From NCBI RefSeq assembly GCF_933775445.1, contig NC_065875.1:26845555-26909554 (forward strand): a stretch of DNA of 64,000 bases, in the 5' to 3' direction. Under the pieces are notes generated by a model that saw nothing but the letters and a program-made list of their open reading frames with translations, had not been told where the DNA came from and did no database searches. The position numbers were made by a program, and so were the translations under genes. The stretch comes from Argentina anserina. Lineage: Eukaryota; Streptophyta; Magnoliopsida; Rosales; Rosaceae. Below, piece by piece: positions 40,758 through 52,960 of this stretch; the stretch's first letter is position 1; each line of letters opens with the position of its first letter.

Positions 40758-41187
40758 CAATGTTTTAAAAAGCGAAGACGTACTCTAAGACATTTTCTTG
40801 AAAGTCTTGAGCAATAAAACTTGAGGTGCATTAGACGTAAGTCTTATGTTATAAAAAAATTAGTAGTTAAATATGTAAATATATAATTATACACGTACAA
40901 AAAAACAAATATATATAAGAACTTATCAATTTATTACATTTTGATATAATGAAATTCCTAATCTAAACATTTTGTATAGTTTTCATCAATTTAAACACAC
41001 AATATATAAAAATATAAAAATATATCTAAAACGATTATTTTTAAGGCATAGTAAAATGCGTGAAAACGTAGCTATAAACGTAAAATGCGTAAGCTTCATT
41101 GCCTAGACCGAAAAACATATGCGTTATGTAAGTAACTTTAAAATTTTTAAGCATCAGATGAGTCTTGAGACGAGTTTTTTAAAACAT
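40758..41187. mobile_element. ~430-bp MITE-like element
   Basis: The ends are inverted (ATGTTTTAAAAA at the left, TTTTTTAAAACAT at the right), with further complementary sequence inside (CTCTAAGAC against GAGTCTTGAG). The near-identical 10-mers TAGTTTACAT (40748-40757) and TAGTTTGCAT (41188-41197) flank it and could be the target duplication. The class is uncertain. Confidence 0.5.
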
Positions 41188-41507
41188 TAGTTTGCATGTT
41201 TATTCGTTTTAATAATTTAATTCTTTGTACACTTCATTGTGGGTGCCCTAAACATAAAAGTTTCTCTGAGATTTATGCACATGAAAGACAAACAGTCAAA
41301 CAAGATCAAGAATCCGTGTTAAAATTAAACCTAAAAAACTAGCTTGATTGGGTGAAGAAAGGAAGAAATTCATTTTATCCACACGTACATTTCAGTCTAG
41401 TTGCGGGTTGCGACGGAAAATAGAATATGTGAATGAGCATTATATATATTTTCAGATCGGAAATGAGATCCAACAAGCTTTTGATGAATGTCCTCACGTA
41501 CTCTTAT

Positions 41508-41547
41508 TCACCGTTGCCGATCGATTCTATAAAACCACATATAAGGG

Positions 41548-41589
<42 letters not shown>

Positions 41590-41883
41590 GGTACCTGTTG
41601 TGAATAGGATCCGGGCCATTTGGAACTCTTCTTTTGCTCATATAGTTGAGATCCAGCTCCGGATGAACAAGTTTCTGATCTTCGGGCTTCATACTCGTAC
41701 CTGAAAACTGATACGATGAAGCTGATGATGGGGTCATATGTGTACTCTTTGTTGACCCTATGCCTCCTTGAGCTTGATCAGTAGAAGTCGAGTCTAGCGT
41801 AGCAACCAACAAAACCAAGATAAAGCCTACCACCATGGCTGTTCCCAACAGTACCTTAACAAAGCAAGAAGAAACACGATCGT
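41508..41883 (-). pseudogene. CLE25/26-like peptide gene, 3' part, separated from its start by a retrotransposon
   Basis: Minus-strand exon 41595-41883 encodes a hydrophobic signal-anchor stretch (MVVGFILVLLVATLDSTST), a variable linker and the CLE motif KRRVPNGPDPIHN. The motif has the RxVPxGPDPIHN form of CLE25/26, ligands of CLV1-family receptors in phloem and drought signalling. A donor at 41595/41594 and an acceptor at 41527 would add exon 41508-41526 (IDRQR and stop). No ATG lies between the LTR and codon 23 of the original frame. The first eight codons are now at 52937-52960, and the two parts match in frame across the 5-bp target duplication. An internal ATG at 41834-41836 precedes the hydrophobic core and could still start a secreted precursor. 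Confidence 0.8.
41551..41585. repeat. (AT)n microsatellite in the CLE intron
   Basis: About 17 AT units just after the predicted splice donor of the CLE gene on the minus strand. Reading through it makes a spurious Tyr-Ile tail. Confidence 0.9.
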
Positions 41884-44800
41884 TGTAACGACCCTAAAAT
41901 TTCGAGCTTCAAAACTCAAAATCTTAGGATCGTTAAACACAAAAATAATCTCAAATAAACCGAAATCATTTTAATGTCGCAGCGGATCATTTCTGAGTTC
42001 TCAATACAACTCAGACAACCAATTATTACAACCCAAATTATAATCCATACACAAAATGGAAATGTAATAATTCTCACAAATCACTCACAAATCTCACAAA
42101 TGAAAATACACAAATCCTCACACACGAATCCATGCTAAAATCTCACCACAAGTAGGATCCGAACGACTTCGAGCCTCTGTAGTCGTCACTCAACCACCAC
42201 TAATCAGCACCTGCAGAATTATCCCCTACACCATCGAATTGGTGCACCGGGATTGTAAACACAAACCCGGTAAGCTTATAGCTCGTATGAGTAAAATCAC
42301 AATACAGTTCGCATATCAATATATACGAAAGATCACAACACAACAAATATAAATGCCCCCATGAGCCAATGGTCAGCCCATCTGGTTGACCCAAAGAAAT
42401 AGGAAATGAAAAGCTCATGAGGAAATTAAGTAACCCTTCTGGTTACCCAATGCATTTATAATACGGGTACCAAGAACGCTGGTACACATCTGTTACCCCT
42501 CTCGTAATACACCGTTGATATTGGATAGCCACCCGCTACCCAACATCCAAAATACACCGAGTACCCATGAGCAGATAACCACCCGTTACCTCACATGCAG
42601 TACTAAGGCAGACAGACTAGAGCTCTAACTGTATCGTAACTTTCGCCCGGCCAAAGGCTAGGTTCCGACTTGCCAAACACGCACAATAATCTCACATCAT
42701 ATTGTGCCAAAAATCAGGTCCGAAGACAATTCACATTTTAACAATCTCAATGTTAAAAATCACGTACAATAATCCCACATCATATTGTACCACACATCAC
42801 GTCCGAAGACAAATCACAATTTTTTTTTAACATTCTCCGTGATAAAATCATGTACAATAATCACTCATCATATTGTACGTTTTAAAACTTTCACGATATC
42901 ACCACAATAAAAATCATAACAGTATATTATATAGCAAACTATATATATTCGTATTTATTACCATTTATACAATATATACATAGTCCACTATATCCTATAC
43001 ATGTCATATTTCATAAACACCTGAAGAATTACGTACAATATTCTCACATACTCATGCTCAATTTTCCGTCACCGAAATGACTATTTTTAATGCATTAATA
43101 ACAGTACGTAATTTAATGAACTATATATATATTATGTACCTATTACCATTATACTATATATATGTAGTCCACTAAATTATATACATGTTATAATTCATTT
43201 GATACACACACATGCCAAATGTTGAATCACCACAAGGGTAGATTCGTAAATTCAGTGAGATTTTACTCACCTTATTGACTTGAGCGTAATTCCTCAATTT
43301 CCGATAATAATCCCTTTCCTCGATTTAGCGATCACCTTAAAAAGATAAAACAAGAATTTAGAATCGTTTCGTAAACCTTTAAATGCCAAAACAGTAATAT
43401 ACGGTACTGTTCAGCAATTTGGTTATACGAAGTTACTGTTCACTGTTCACTATTCACGGTTACTGTACAATACTCCATTAATACGTATTTCTGTACGTAT
43501 AAATATTTAATACGTATTTCTGTACGTATAAATATTAAATACGTATTTCTGTACGTATAAATATTAAATACGTATTTTCTGTACGTATAAATATTAATAC
43601 GTATTTCTATACGTATAAATATTAATACGTATTTCTGTACGTATAAATATTAATACGTATTTCTGTACGTATAAATATTAATACGTATTTCTGTACGTAT
43701 ACGTACGATTTAATGTAAATACAAATTCAGTAAATAAAATTTACTAAATTACCCTTTTTACAATTTACTTTTTACATTTACTGAAAGTAAATTATAATTA
43801 CATTTACCGTAGGTAAAACTTAATTACATTTACCGCAGTAAATAAAAATTACATTTACGTTTACCGTACACAGTAAATTACCAAAATACCCCTTCATTCA
43901 AAACTAATTACACCGCCTCGTATGGCGGCGCGTGTGGCACACGCGCCACCTCCGGCCGGCAGCGCGTGGGGCCCACGCGCCGAGCCCAAAACCGGCGCGT
44001 GTGGCGCCACCACCACCCCAAAACCGTCCTCCTTCCTCCCCTCTTCCTCCCTCCGCTCCTAAGCAGCCCTTACACCACCCCACGCCTCCCCACGCGCCGC
44101 CTCTAGGCGGCGGTATCTCCTCTCCTCTTCCTCCTCCAATCCCCCACCAAAACACCACAAATCGATCCACAATTACAACAACAACATCACAATGACCAAT
44201 CCTAGCTAAACCTCACCTTGATTCGAACCTTTGGATTGTCAAATCGACGTTGATGAGCTTGAGGTGCCGGCGGCCTTGCAGTTGAGAAGCGGCGGTGCTT
44301 GTCGCGGTTTCCAATAGCCGATTGTGTCACCGGAGGCACTAGGGGTGAGGAGAGATGATGGTGATGCAGCTCAAGTCTTGGTCTCACCGGTGGAGTGTTT
44401 TGGGCGACTGTGAATCGCGCGGTTTCGGTGAGAGGGAGAGGATGAGGTGACAGTGAGAGGGAGATGGAAAAGAGCGATCGGTGAGGGGGAGAGGGGGAGC
44501 GATCGGTGAGGGGGAGAGGGGGAGCGATCGGTGAGGGCGAGAGGGATCCGAGTGAGGGAGAGAGAGAGAAGGTCGGGAGAGTGAGAGAGAAGAGAGAAAG
44601 GGAGAGCGGCGGAATGAGAGAGAAGGGAGAGAAAGGGTTTCTGATTATGGAAACCCTAATCCCATAGTTATCTATTTATACTAGTTTCCAAATCGGAAAC
44701 TAACTTCCGACGTTAATAACTTTTACTTCCGACGTCCGATTCGAACGCGTCACATATACACGAACTCGTATCGACGAGCTCTACAACTTCCGTGAAGAAA

Positions 44801-44999
44801 GTTTTCACAACCGAGCGACGAAATGAAAGTTGATAAATTCGTTCGGAAACGTAACGTTTTCTTATTAAACGTTCTCGGAACGCTTCCGTTTCCGTTTCGT
44901 AACGATTGCTAACAACTCAAATTCGATTTAAAAACAAACTTCACAACTCAATAGAATTTAATTAAATTCAAATATTGTTTGAAAACGTGGGTTATTACA
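41884..44999 (-). repeat. LTR (3' LTR of the element), left copy
   Basis: 3,116 bp. Contains the 28-bp tandem array at about 43479-43712, a GC-rich block (43904-44195), a purine-rich block with GATCGGTGAGGG-type repeats (about 44466-44545) and a terminal AT-rich part. Short open frames in the GC-rich block are composition artefacts. In element orientation it lies directly upstream of the remaining CLE coding sequence. Confidence 0.95.
43479..43712. repeat. Tandem array in the LTR, about eight ~28-bp units
   Basis: Units read TAATACGTATTTCTGTACGT followed by ATAAATAT with small variations. Each contains palindromic TACGTA/GTAC cores. The same array is at 51416-51649 in the other LTR. Confidence 0.9.
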
Positions 45000-45000
45000 A

Positions 45001-45014
45001 TCTACCCCCCTTAA
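45001..45014 (-). other. Polypurine tract of the retrotransposon
   Basis: On the minus strand, AAGGGGGGTAGA lies directly before the 3' LTR. It is the expected primer for plus-strand DNA synthesis. Confidence 0.85.
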
Positions 45015-45039
45015 AGGAATTTCGTCCCGAAATTCGAGT

Positions 45040-48000
45040 TCACTCAACAAACAACTGTGGATATCTGGTCATCATGTCCGACTCTAGCTCCCATGATGCA
45101 TCACCCTCATCATGGTGACTCCACAACACTTTGACTAGCCCAACTTCTCTTCTCCGAAGCTTCTTTGTGGATCTATCCAGGATACGAACCGGTTCGACCA
45201 CAAATGTAGCATTTTCCTTCACCTCAATGGTGCTATGATCAATCACATGTGACTCATCTGGTACATACTTCCTTAACATGGAAATGTGGAAGACATTGTG
45301 AACACCCGACATACTAGTAGGCAAGGCTAGGCGATATGCTAGTTCGCCCACCTTCTCAAGTATCTCAAAAGGCCCAACATACCTCGGTGCCAATTTTCCC
45401 TTCTTGCCGAATCTCACTACGCCCCTCATAGGTGAAACTTTCAAGAACACATGATCACCAATCTCGAACTCCACATGTCTCCTCTTCAGGTCTGCATAGC
45501 TCTTCTGTCTACTCTGAGCGGTCCGGATTCTGTCTCGAATGATCGAGATCTTCTCCGTGGTTTCCTGAACCACCTCTGGACCCATCAGTGCCTCATCACC
45601 AACTTCGGCCCAACAGATCGGAGATCGACATGGTCTACCATAAAGTGCCTCATAAGGTGCCATGCCGATGCTAGAATGGTAGCTGTTGTTGTAGGCAAAC
45701 TCAATCAATCTCAAATGATCTTCCCAGCTACCCTTGAAATCCAACACACATGCTCTCAACATGTCCTCCATCACCTGATTCACCCTCTCCGTCTGTCCAT
45801 CCGTCTGAGGGTGAAAAGCTGTACTCATATCCAAGGTAGTGCCCATCGCCTTCTGCAAACCACCCCAGAACTTCGAAGTGAAACGTGCATCTCTATCGGA
45901 AACAATAGAAACTGGAGCACCATGAAGTCTCACTACCTCATCCACATATAGTTTCCCAAGCACGTCCACTGAGTACTTCATCGACACTGGGAGAAAATGA
46001 GCCGACTTCGTCAATCGGTCGACAATTACCCATATGGCATCGTGACCCTTCCTCGATCTAGGCAACCCGGTCACAAAATCCATAGATATCTGCTCCCACT
46101 TCCAAAGAGGAATAGTCAGTGGTTTCAACATGCCAGCTGGTCGTTGATGTTCTGCTTTCACTTGCTGACATGTAAGGCACTTCGATACAAACTCTGCTAC
46201 ATCTTTCTTCATACCGTTCCACCAGAATTGTCTGCATAGGTCCTTGTACATCTTGGTGTTCCCTGGATGGACGGTATAGCGTGAACGATGTGCCGTACGA
46301 AGAACTTCCTCCCGAAGATCATCACAATCTGGGACACACAACCTTGCCCCAAACCTCAACCCTCCATCGGGTCCAACTCTCCACTCAGAAGGACACTCAT
46401 CAAGCGTATCAACTACAAGATCCGCCAACTTGGCTCGTGAGTGTCTATCCTGCGCCTGACCCTGTATGATCCTCGTGATCAATGTGGGTTGCACTGTGAC
46501 ACTACCAAGAAAGACCCTTGGTTCTCCTCCCGATGGTACCAAATCAAACTCTGATGCAGCTTCTAGCATGAACCATTCCTGGACCATAAGAGAAGCTACC
46601 ACACCTCTCGGTTTCCTGCTCAAGGCATCCGCCACCACATTTGCCTTCCCCGGGTGGTACTCTAATGTGAAGTCATAGTCCTTGAGGAGTTCCATCCACC
46701 TCCTCTGCCTCATATTCAGCTCCTTTTGTGAGAATAAGTACTTCAAACTCTTATGATCTGAGAAGAGTTGAAATTTCTCCCCATACAAGTAATGTCTCCA
46801 AATCTTCAGTGCAAATACTACTGCCGCCAGCTCTAGGTCGTGTGTCGGATAATTCTTCTCATGAATCTTCAACTGTCTCGAGCCATATGCAACAACTCCT
46901 CCATTCTGCATCAACACACAACCCAAACCTTGGAGCGAAGCATCACTGTAAATGACATAGCCACCACCACTAGAGGGAATCGTCAACACTGGAGCTGTGG
47001 TCAGTCTAGTCTTTAGCTTGCTGAATGCTTCCTCACATGCATCCGTCCACACGAACGGAGTATCTTTCTTGGTCAACTTGGTCAATGAAGATGCGATACT
47101 AGAAAACCCCTCGATAAACCTCCTGTAGTAACCTGCCAACCCGAGGAAACTACGTATCTCTGTAGGGTTCTTTGGACGACTCCAATTCTTCACTGCCTCT
47201 ACCTTTGCTGGGTCCACTAGTACTCCATCTTTTGAGACAACATGACCAAGGAATTTGACCTCTTCTTTCCAGAACTCACACTTCTCTAGCTTGGCATACA
47301 GTCTCGCCTCCTTCAAGGTCTGCAACACTGTTCTCAGATGCACCACATGTTCTTCTTGTGTCTTGGAGTATATCAGAATGTCATCCACAAACACCACTAC
47401 GAACTCATCCAAGTATGGACTAAATACTTGGTTCATCAAACTCATGAAGACAGCTGGTGCATTCGTTAGACCAAATGGCATGACAACAAACTCATAATGT
47501 CCATACCGGGTCCTGAAGGCTGTCTTCGATATATCTTCTTCCTTCACTCTGAGTTGATGATAACCGGATCTCAAATCAATCTTTGAGAACACTGTAGCAC
47601 CTTTGAGCTGATCGAACAAGTCATCAATCCTAGGTAAGGGATACCTATTCTTGATGGTCACCTTGTTCAGTTCTCTGTAGTCCACACATAACCGCAGAGA
47701 ACCATCTTTCTTCTTCACGAACAAAACAGGTGCTCCCCAAGGTGAAACGCTAGGTCTAATGAACCCTTGATCTAATAACTCATCGATCTGCACCTTCAGC
47801 TCCTTAAGTTCATTCTGCGCCATTCTATATGGCGCCTTTGACACAGGTGCTGTACCGGGTACTATATCAATGCAGAAATCTACCACTCTTCGAGGAGGTA
47901 GCCCCGGTATCTCTTGGAACACTTCACCAAACTCAGATACTACCACAATGTCTGTGATAGTCACTTCCTGATCCACTGACTCCACATGTGCCAAAACTCC

Positions 48001-49532
48001 TGATCTCATGGCGTTGTCGGACTTGAGGCAACGATAACGAAACACTGGCTCTCCAGGTCTATGAAAGGACACTACCATGTCGAAACAATCAATCACAGCA
48101 TGTTGTGGTCTCAACCAATCAATCCCCAAGATCACATCATAAGTGTGGTCCGGAATCACAATCAACGAAGCAGAGAACTCTCTACTCCCAATCAATATAG
48201 GACAAGCTTTGCAGATTGTCTCTAACTCAAGTGACACTCCAAGGGGTGAAGTGACACATAAGGCGTCCCCGAGAGGTGTAGGAATCAATCCTAGCATCTC
48301 CACTACCGAACTAGCAATGAATGAATGTGATGCTCCCGTATCAAACAACACTCTAGCAAGGTAGTCAAAAAGTGATAATGTACCTTCCACCCCTGTATCT
48401 CGCTGACCCACTGCGAACACTCTAGCTTGACCCGCTGGTAGCTGTCTCTGCGGCCGTTCCTGTCTACCCGGAAGTGGTCGGGTACAATCTCGAGCTATGT
48501 GTCCCACTTGCCCGCACCGGTGGCAGCCTGCTCTCTTCGGTTTCGGACATGCTGAGGCGTAATGTCCCATCTCATTGCAGCTATAACACCTCACTGCTGC
48601 TAATGGTCTGACTGGTGCTGCTCTGATGGCTAAGGGTGGCGCCCTTGTCGGGGCCTGATAGTGGGGTCTTGGCCTCTTCCATGACCTATCCTTCGGCCCT
48701 GAGTGCTCGCTGCCTGTATAGACTGCCTTGCCTTTCCCCTTCGCATCTCTGTTCCCCACGTCACCTGCTCGAGTCTTCTCTGCTTGCTCCAAACTCATAG
48801 CACTCTCAAATATCTGCTCCCGTGAAGTCAGGCAAAGGACTGATATCATGGTCTTGTACTCTTGCTTCAGCCCACGTAGATACTTCTGAGCTAAAGCAGT
48901 CGCACCCATAGGCCTGACATACCGATACAGTTGCGAGAATCGAGCATCATACTCTCTAATGGTCATGTCTCCCTGTACCAATGCCAGAACTCCAACTCTA
49001 AGTCCTCCTGTACTGAGGCTGGGAAATACTTCTCTTGGAATATGGTGGTGAAATCTCCCCATGTGAATGTAGACACATCCACAATCTGTCTCATGCTCTT
49101 CCACCAATCTAGAGCATCACCCTTGAGAAAGAATGTAGCTATCTTTCTCTTCTCAATCTCTGTGCACTCTATCATCTCAAAATAAGTCTCCATACCCTCG
49201 ATCCAATGGTCAGCTACCATGTGATCTAGTCCCCCATGAAATGTCGGAGCTGACAGTGCACTAATATCCTTGATCAGCTTCAACACTCGACCGTCATCTC
49301 TAACCGCAGGAGCTGGCTCATCCTGCTCCTCCTGCGGAGCAGCCTCCTCATAGAGGTTCTCCACGTTGCGGACTCGACCTGTGGCCCTACCTCGACCTCG
49401 GCCTACCCGCTCTACCTGTGGAGCAGCCTCCTCATAAAGGTTCTCCACGTTGCGGACTCGGCCCGCGGTCCTACCTCGACCACGTCCTCTCGCCCGTCCT
49501 CGGCCCTGTCCTCGGCCCTTATCAGCGTTCAT
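45040..49532 (-). CDS. gag-pol: Gag-Pol polyprotein of the Ty3/gypsy element, with a one-base frameshift in gag
   Basis: Translation should start at ATG 49530-49532 (MNADKGRG), giving a Gly/Arg-rich start and the gag core ([35 protein letters not shown]). The frame is then lost around 48990-49000. The second frame resumes with [14 protein letters not shown] and runs uninterrupted to the stop at 45040. It holds two zinc knuckles ([28 protein letters not shown]), an aspartic protease ([11 protein letters not shown]), reverse transcriptase (FVDDIL), RNase H ([10 protein letters not shown]), an integrase with HHCC zinc site and DDE residues, and a chromodomain-like tail. Apart from the frameshift I see no lesion. 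The shift probably prevents normal Gag-Pol synthesis unless it is a sequencing error. Confidence 0.93.
49330..49500 (-). repeat. Internal duplication in the gag N-terminus
   Basis: The segment [16 protein letters not shown] with its Arg/Gly-rich lead occurs twice in tandem in the predicted gag start, with highly similar DNA (GGTTCTCCACGTTGCGGACT on the plus strand in both). It looks like a recent ~100-bp duplication. Confidence 0.85.
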
Positions 49533-49805
49533 CACCTTCAAACAACGAAACACTTAGTCAACACTTGTGAAATCTCGAATTCAACTAAAACAGATTCAAT
49601 AGGTATTAACATGAAATTTCAGCATATGATGAATCATCGAAGTATCATCACGATACATCTCGGAGGACCAAACCATTAGGTATGGCTCCTAAAACACTCT
49701 CGCGTACCCGACGACATATCAATACCGAGGAGCATGTGATGGGGGCCCGCCTGCAGTCGGATCATCGCTCCCGGATGATATTGATAATCGCCAAATACGC
49801 ACTTA

Positions 49806-49818
49806 GGCTCTGATACCA
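49806..49818 (-). other. Primer-binding site (initiator tRNA-Met)
   Basis: On the minus strand TGGTATCAGAGCC starts two bases after the end of the 5' LTR and is complementary to the 3' end of plant initiator Met-tRNA. Confidence 0.92.
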
Positions 49819-49820
49819 AC

Positions 49821-52800
49821 TGTAACGACCCTAAAATTTCGAGCTTCAAAACTCAAAATCTTAGGATCGTTAAACACAAAAATAATCTCAAATAAACCGA
49901 AATCATTTTAATGTCGCAGCGGATCATTTCTGAGTTCTCAATACAACTCAGACAACCAATTATTACAACCCAAATTATAATCCATACACAAAATGGAAAT
50001 GTAATAATTCTCACAAATCACTCACAAATCTCACAAATGAAAATACACAAATCCTCACACACGAATCCATGCTAAAATCTCACCACAAGTAGGATCCGAA
50101 CGACTTCGAGCCTCTGTAGTCGTCACTCAACCACCACTAATCAGCACCTGCAGAATTATCCCCTACACCATCGAATTGGTGCACCGGGATTGTAAACACA
50201 AACCCGGTAAGCTTATAGCTCGTATGAGTAAAATCACAATACAGTTCGCATATCAATATATACGAAAGATCACAACACAACAAATATAAATGCCCCCATG
50301 AGCCAATGGTCAGCCCATCTGGTTGACCCAAAGAAATAGGAAATGAAAAGCTCATGAGGAAATTAAGTAACCCTTCTGGTTACCCAATGCATTTATAATA
50401 CGGGTACCAAGAACGCTGGTACACATCTGTTACCCCTCTCGTAATACACCGTTGATATTGGATAGCCACCCGCTACCCAACATCCAAAATACACCGAGTA
50501 CCCATGAGCAGATAACCACCCGTTACCTCACATGCAGTACTAAGGCAGACAGACTAGAGCTCTAACTGTATCGTAACTTTCGCCCGGCCAAAGGCTAGGT
50601 TCCGACTTGCCAAACACGCACAATAATCTCACATCATATTGTGCCAAAAATCAGGTCCGAAGACAATTCACATTTTAACAATCTCAATGTTAAAAATCAC
50701 GTACAATAATCCCACATCATATTGTACCACACATCACGTCCGAAGACAAATCACAATTTTTTTTTAACATTCTCCGTGATAAAATCATGTACAATAATCA
50801 CTCATCATATTGTACGTTTTAAAACTTTCACGATATCACCACAATAAAAATCATAACAGTATATTATATAGCAAACTATATATATTCGTATTTATTACCA
50901 TTTATACAATATATACATAGTCCACTATATCCTATACATGTCATATTTCATAAACACCTGAAGAATTACGTACAATATTCTCACATACTCATGCTCAATT
51001 TTCCGTCACCGAAATGACTATTTTTAATGCATTAATAACAGTACGTAATTTAATGAACTATATATATATTATGTACCTATTACCATTATACTATATATAT
51101 GTAGTCCACTAAATTATATACATGTTATAATTCATTTGATACACACACATGCCAAATGTTGAATCACCACAAGGGTAGATTCGTAAATTCAGTGAGATTT
51201 TACTCACCTTATTGACTTGAGCGTAATTCCTCAATTTCCGATAATAATCCCTTTCCTCGATTTAGCGATCACCTTAAAAAGATAAAACAAGAATTTAGAA
51301 TCGTTTCGTAAACCTTTAAATGCCAAAACAGTAATATACGGTACTGTTCAGCAATTTGGTTATACGAAGTTACTGTTCACTGTTCACTATTCACGGTTAC
51401 TGTACAATACTCCATTAATACGTATTTCTGTACGTATAAATATTTAATACGTATTTCTGTACGTATAAATATTAAATACGTATTTCTGTACGTATAAATA
51501 TTAAATACGTATTTTCTGTACGTATAAATATTAATACGTATTTCTATACGTATAAATATTAATACGTATTTCTGTACGTATAAATATTAATACGTATTTC
51601 TGTACGTATAAATATTAATACGTATTTCTGTACGTATACGTACGATTTAATGTAAATACAAATTCAGTAAATAAAATTTACTAAATTACCCTTTTTACAA
51701 TTTACTTTTTACATTTACTGAAAGTAAATTATAATTACATTTACCGTAGGTAAAACTTAATTACATTTACCGCAGTAAATAAAAATTACATTTACGTTTA
51801 CCGTACACAGTAAATTACCAAAATACCCCTTCATTCAAAACTAATTACACCGCCTCGTATGGCGGCGCGTGTGGCACACGCGCCACCTCCGGCCGGCAGC
51901 GCGTGGGGCCCACGCGCCGAGCCCAAAACCGGCGCGTGTGGCGCCACCACCACCCCAAAACCGTCCTCCTTCCTCCCCTCTTCCTCCCTCCGCTCCTAAG
52001 CAGCCCTTACACCACCCCACGCCTCCCCACGCGCCGCCTCTAGGCGGCGGTATCTCCTCTCCTCTTCCTCCTCCAATCCCCCACCAAAACACCACAAATC
52101 GATCCACAATTACAACAACAACATCACAATGACCAATCCTAGCTAAACCTCACCTTGATTCGAACCTTTGGATTGTCAAATCGACGTTGATGAGCTTGAG
52201 GTGCCGGCGGCCTTGCAGTTGAGAAGCGGCGGTGCTTGTCGCGGTTTCCAATAGCCGATTGTGTCACCGGAGGCACTAGGGGTGAGGAGAGATGATGGTG
52301 ATGCAGCTCAAGTCTTGGTCTCACCGGTGGAGTGTTTTGGGCGACTGTGAATCGCGCGGTTTCGGTGAGAGGGAGAGGATGAGGTGACAGTGAGAGGGAG
52401 ATGGAAAAGAGCGATCGGTGAGGGGGAGAGGGGGAGCGATCGGTGAGGGGGAGAGGGGGAGCGATCGGTGAGGGCGAGAGGGATCCGAGTGAGGGAGAGA
52501 GAGAGAAGGTCGGGAGAGTGAGAGAGAAGAGAGAAAGGGAGAGCGGCGGAATGAGAGAGAAGGGAGAGAAAGGGTTTCTGATTATGGAAACCCTAATCCC
52601 ATAATTATCTATTTATACTAGTTTCCAAATCGGAAACTAACTTCCGACGTTAATAACTTTTACTTCCGACGTCCGATTCGAACGCGTCACATATACACGA
52701 ACTCGTATCGACGAGCTCTACAACTTCCGTGAAGAAAGTTTTCACAACCGAGCGACGAAATGAAAGTTGATAAATTCGTTCGGAAACGTAACGTTTTCTT

Positions 52801-52936
52801 ATTAAACGTTCTCGGAACGCTTCCGTTTCCGTTTCGTAACGATTGCTAACAACTCAAATTCGATTTAAAAACAAACTTCACAACTCAATAGAATTTAATT
52901 AAATTCAAATATTGTTTGAAAACGTGGGTTATTACA
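49821..52936 (-). repeat. LTR (5' LTR of the element), right copy
   Basis: 3,116 bp and collinear with the left LTR at an offset of 7,937 bases. The same internal arrays occur at the shifted positions. The only difference I noticed is A at 52604 where the left copy has G at 44667. Confidence 0.95.
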
Positions 52937-52960
52937 ATCGTCACTACCACCACTACCCAT
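52937..52960 (-). pseudogene. First eight codons of the split CLE gene
   Basis: On the minus strand the sequence starts ATG at 52958-52960 and reads MGSGGSDD up to the retrotransposon edge. The next codons of the gene are at 41878 and below (RVSSCFVKVLLGTAM). Allowing for one copy of the duplicated 5 bp, the frame is continuous across the insertion, which identifies these bases as the original coding start. Confidence 0.75.

Larger units (their letters stand above)
41884..52936 (-). mobile_element. Full-length Ty3/gypsy LTR retrotransposon (11.05 kb)
   Basis: Two 3,116-bp LTRs (41884-44999 and 49821-52936) begin TGTAACGACC and end GGGTTATTACA on the plus strand. The element is flanked by a perfect 5-bp target duplication ATCGT (41879-41883 and 52937-52941). 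It reads on the minus strand, so the right LTR is its 5' LTR. The internal part has an initiator-Met-tRNA primer site, gag-pol and a polypurine tract in the right order. The domain order protease, RT, RNase H, integrase makes it Ty3/gypsy; the C-terminal [17 protein letters not shown] resembles the Tekay/Del chromovirus end. The two LTRs differ at only one position that I noticed (44667 G, 52604 A), so the insertion is very recent. Confidence 0.97.

Noticed and set aside
43479..43712. Regularly spaced repeats that could suggest a CRISPR-like array
   Set aside because: Units are directly contiguous with no unique spacers, in a plant LTR; a simple tandem repeat.
43904..44195. Open frames on both strands in the GC-rich part of the LTR
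   Set aside because: The duplicated pair at 51841-52132 is only the second LTR; composition artefact, no domain.
45451..48364. Plus-strand frames opposite gag-pol
   Set aside because: Antisense shadows of the polyprotein.
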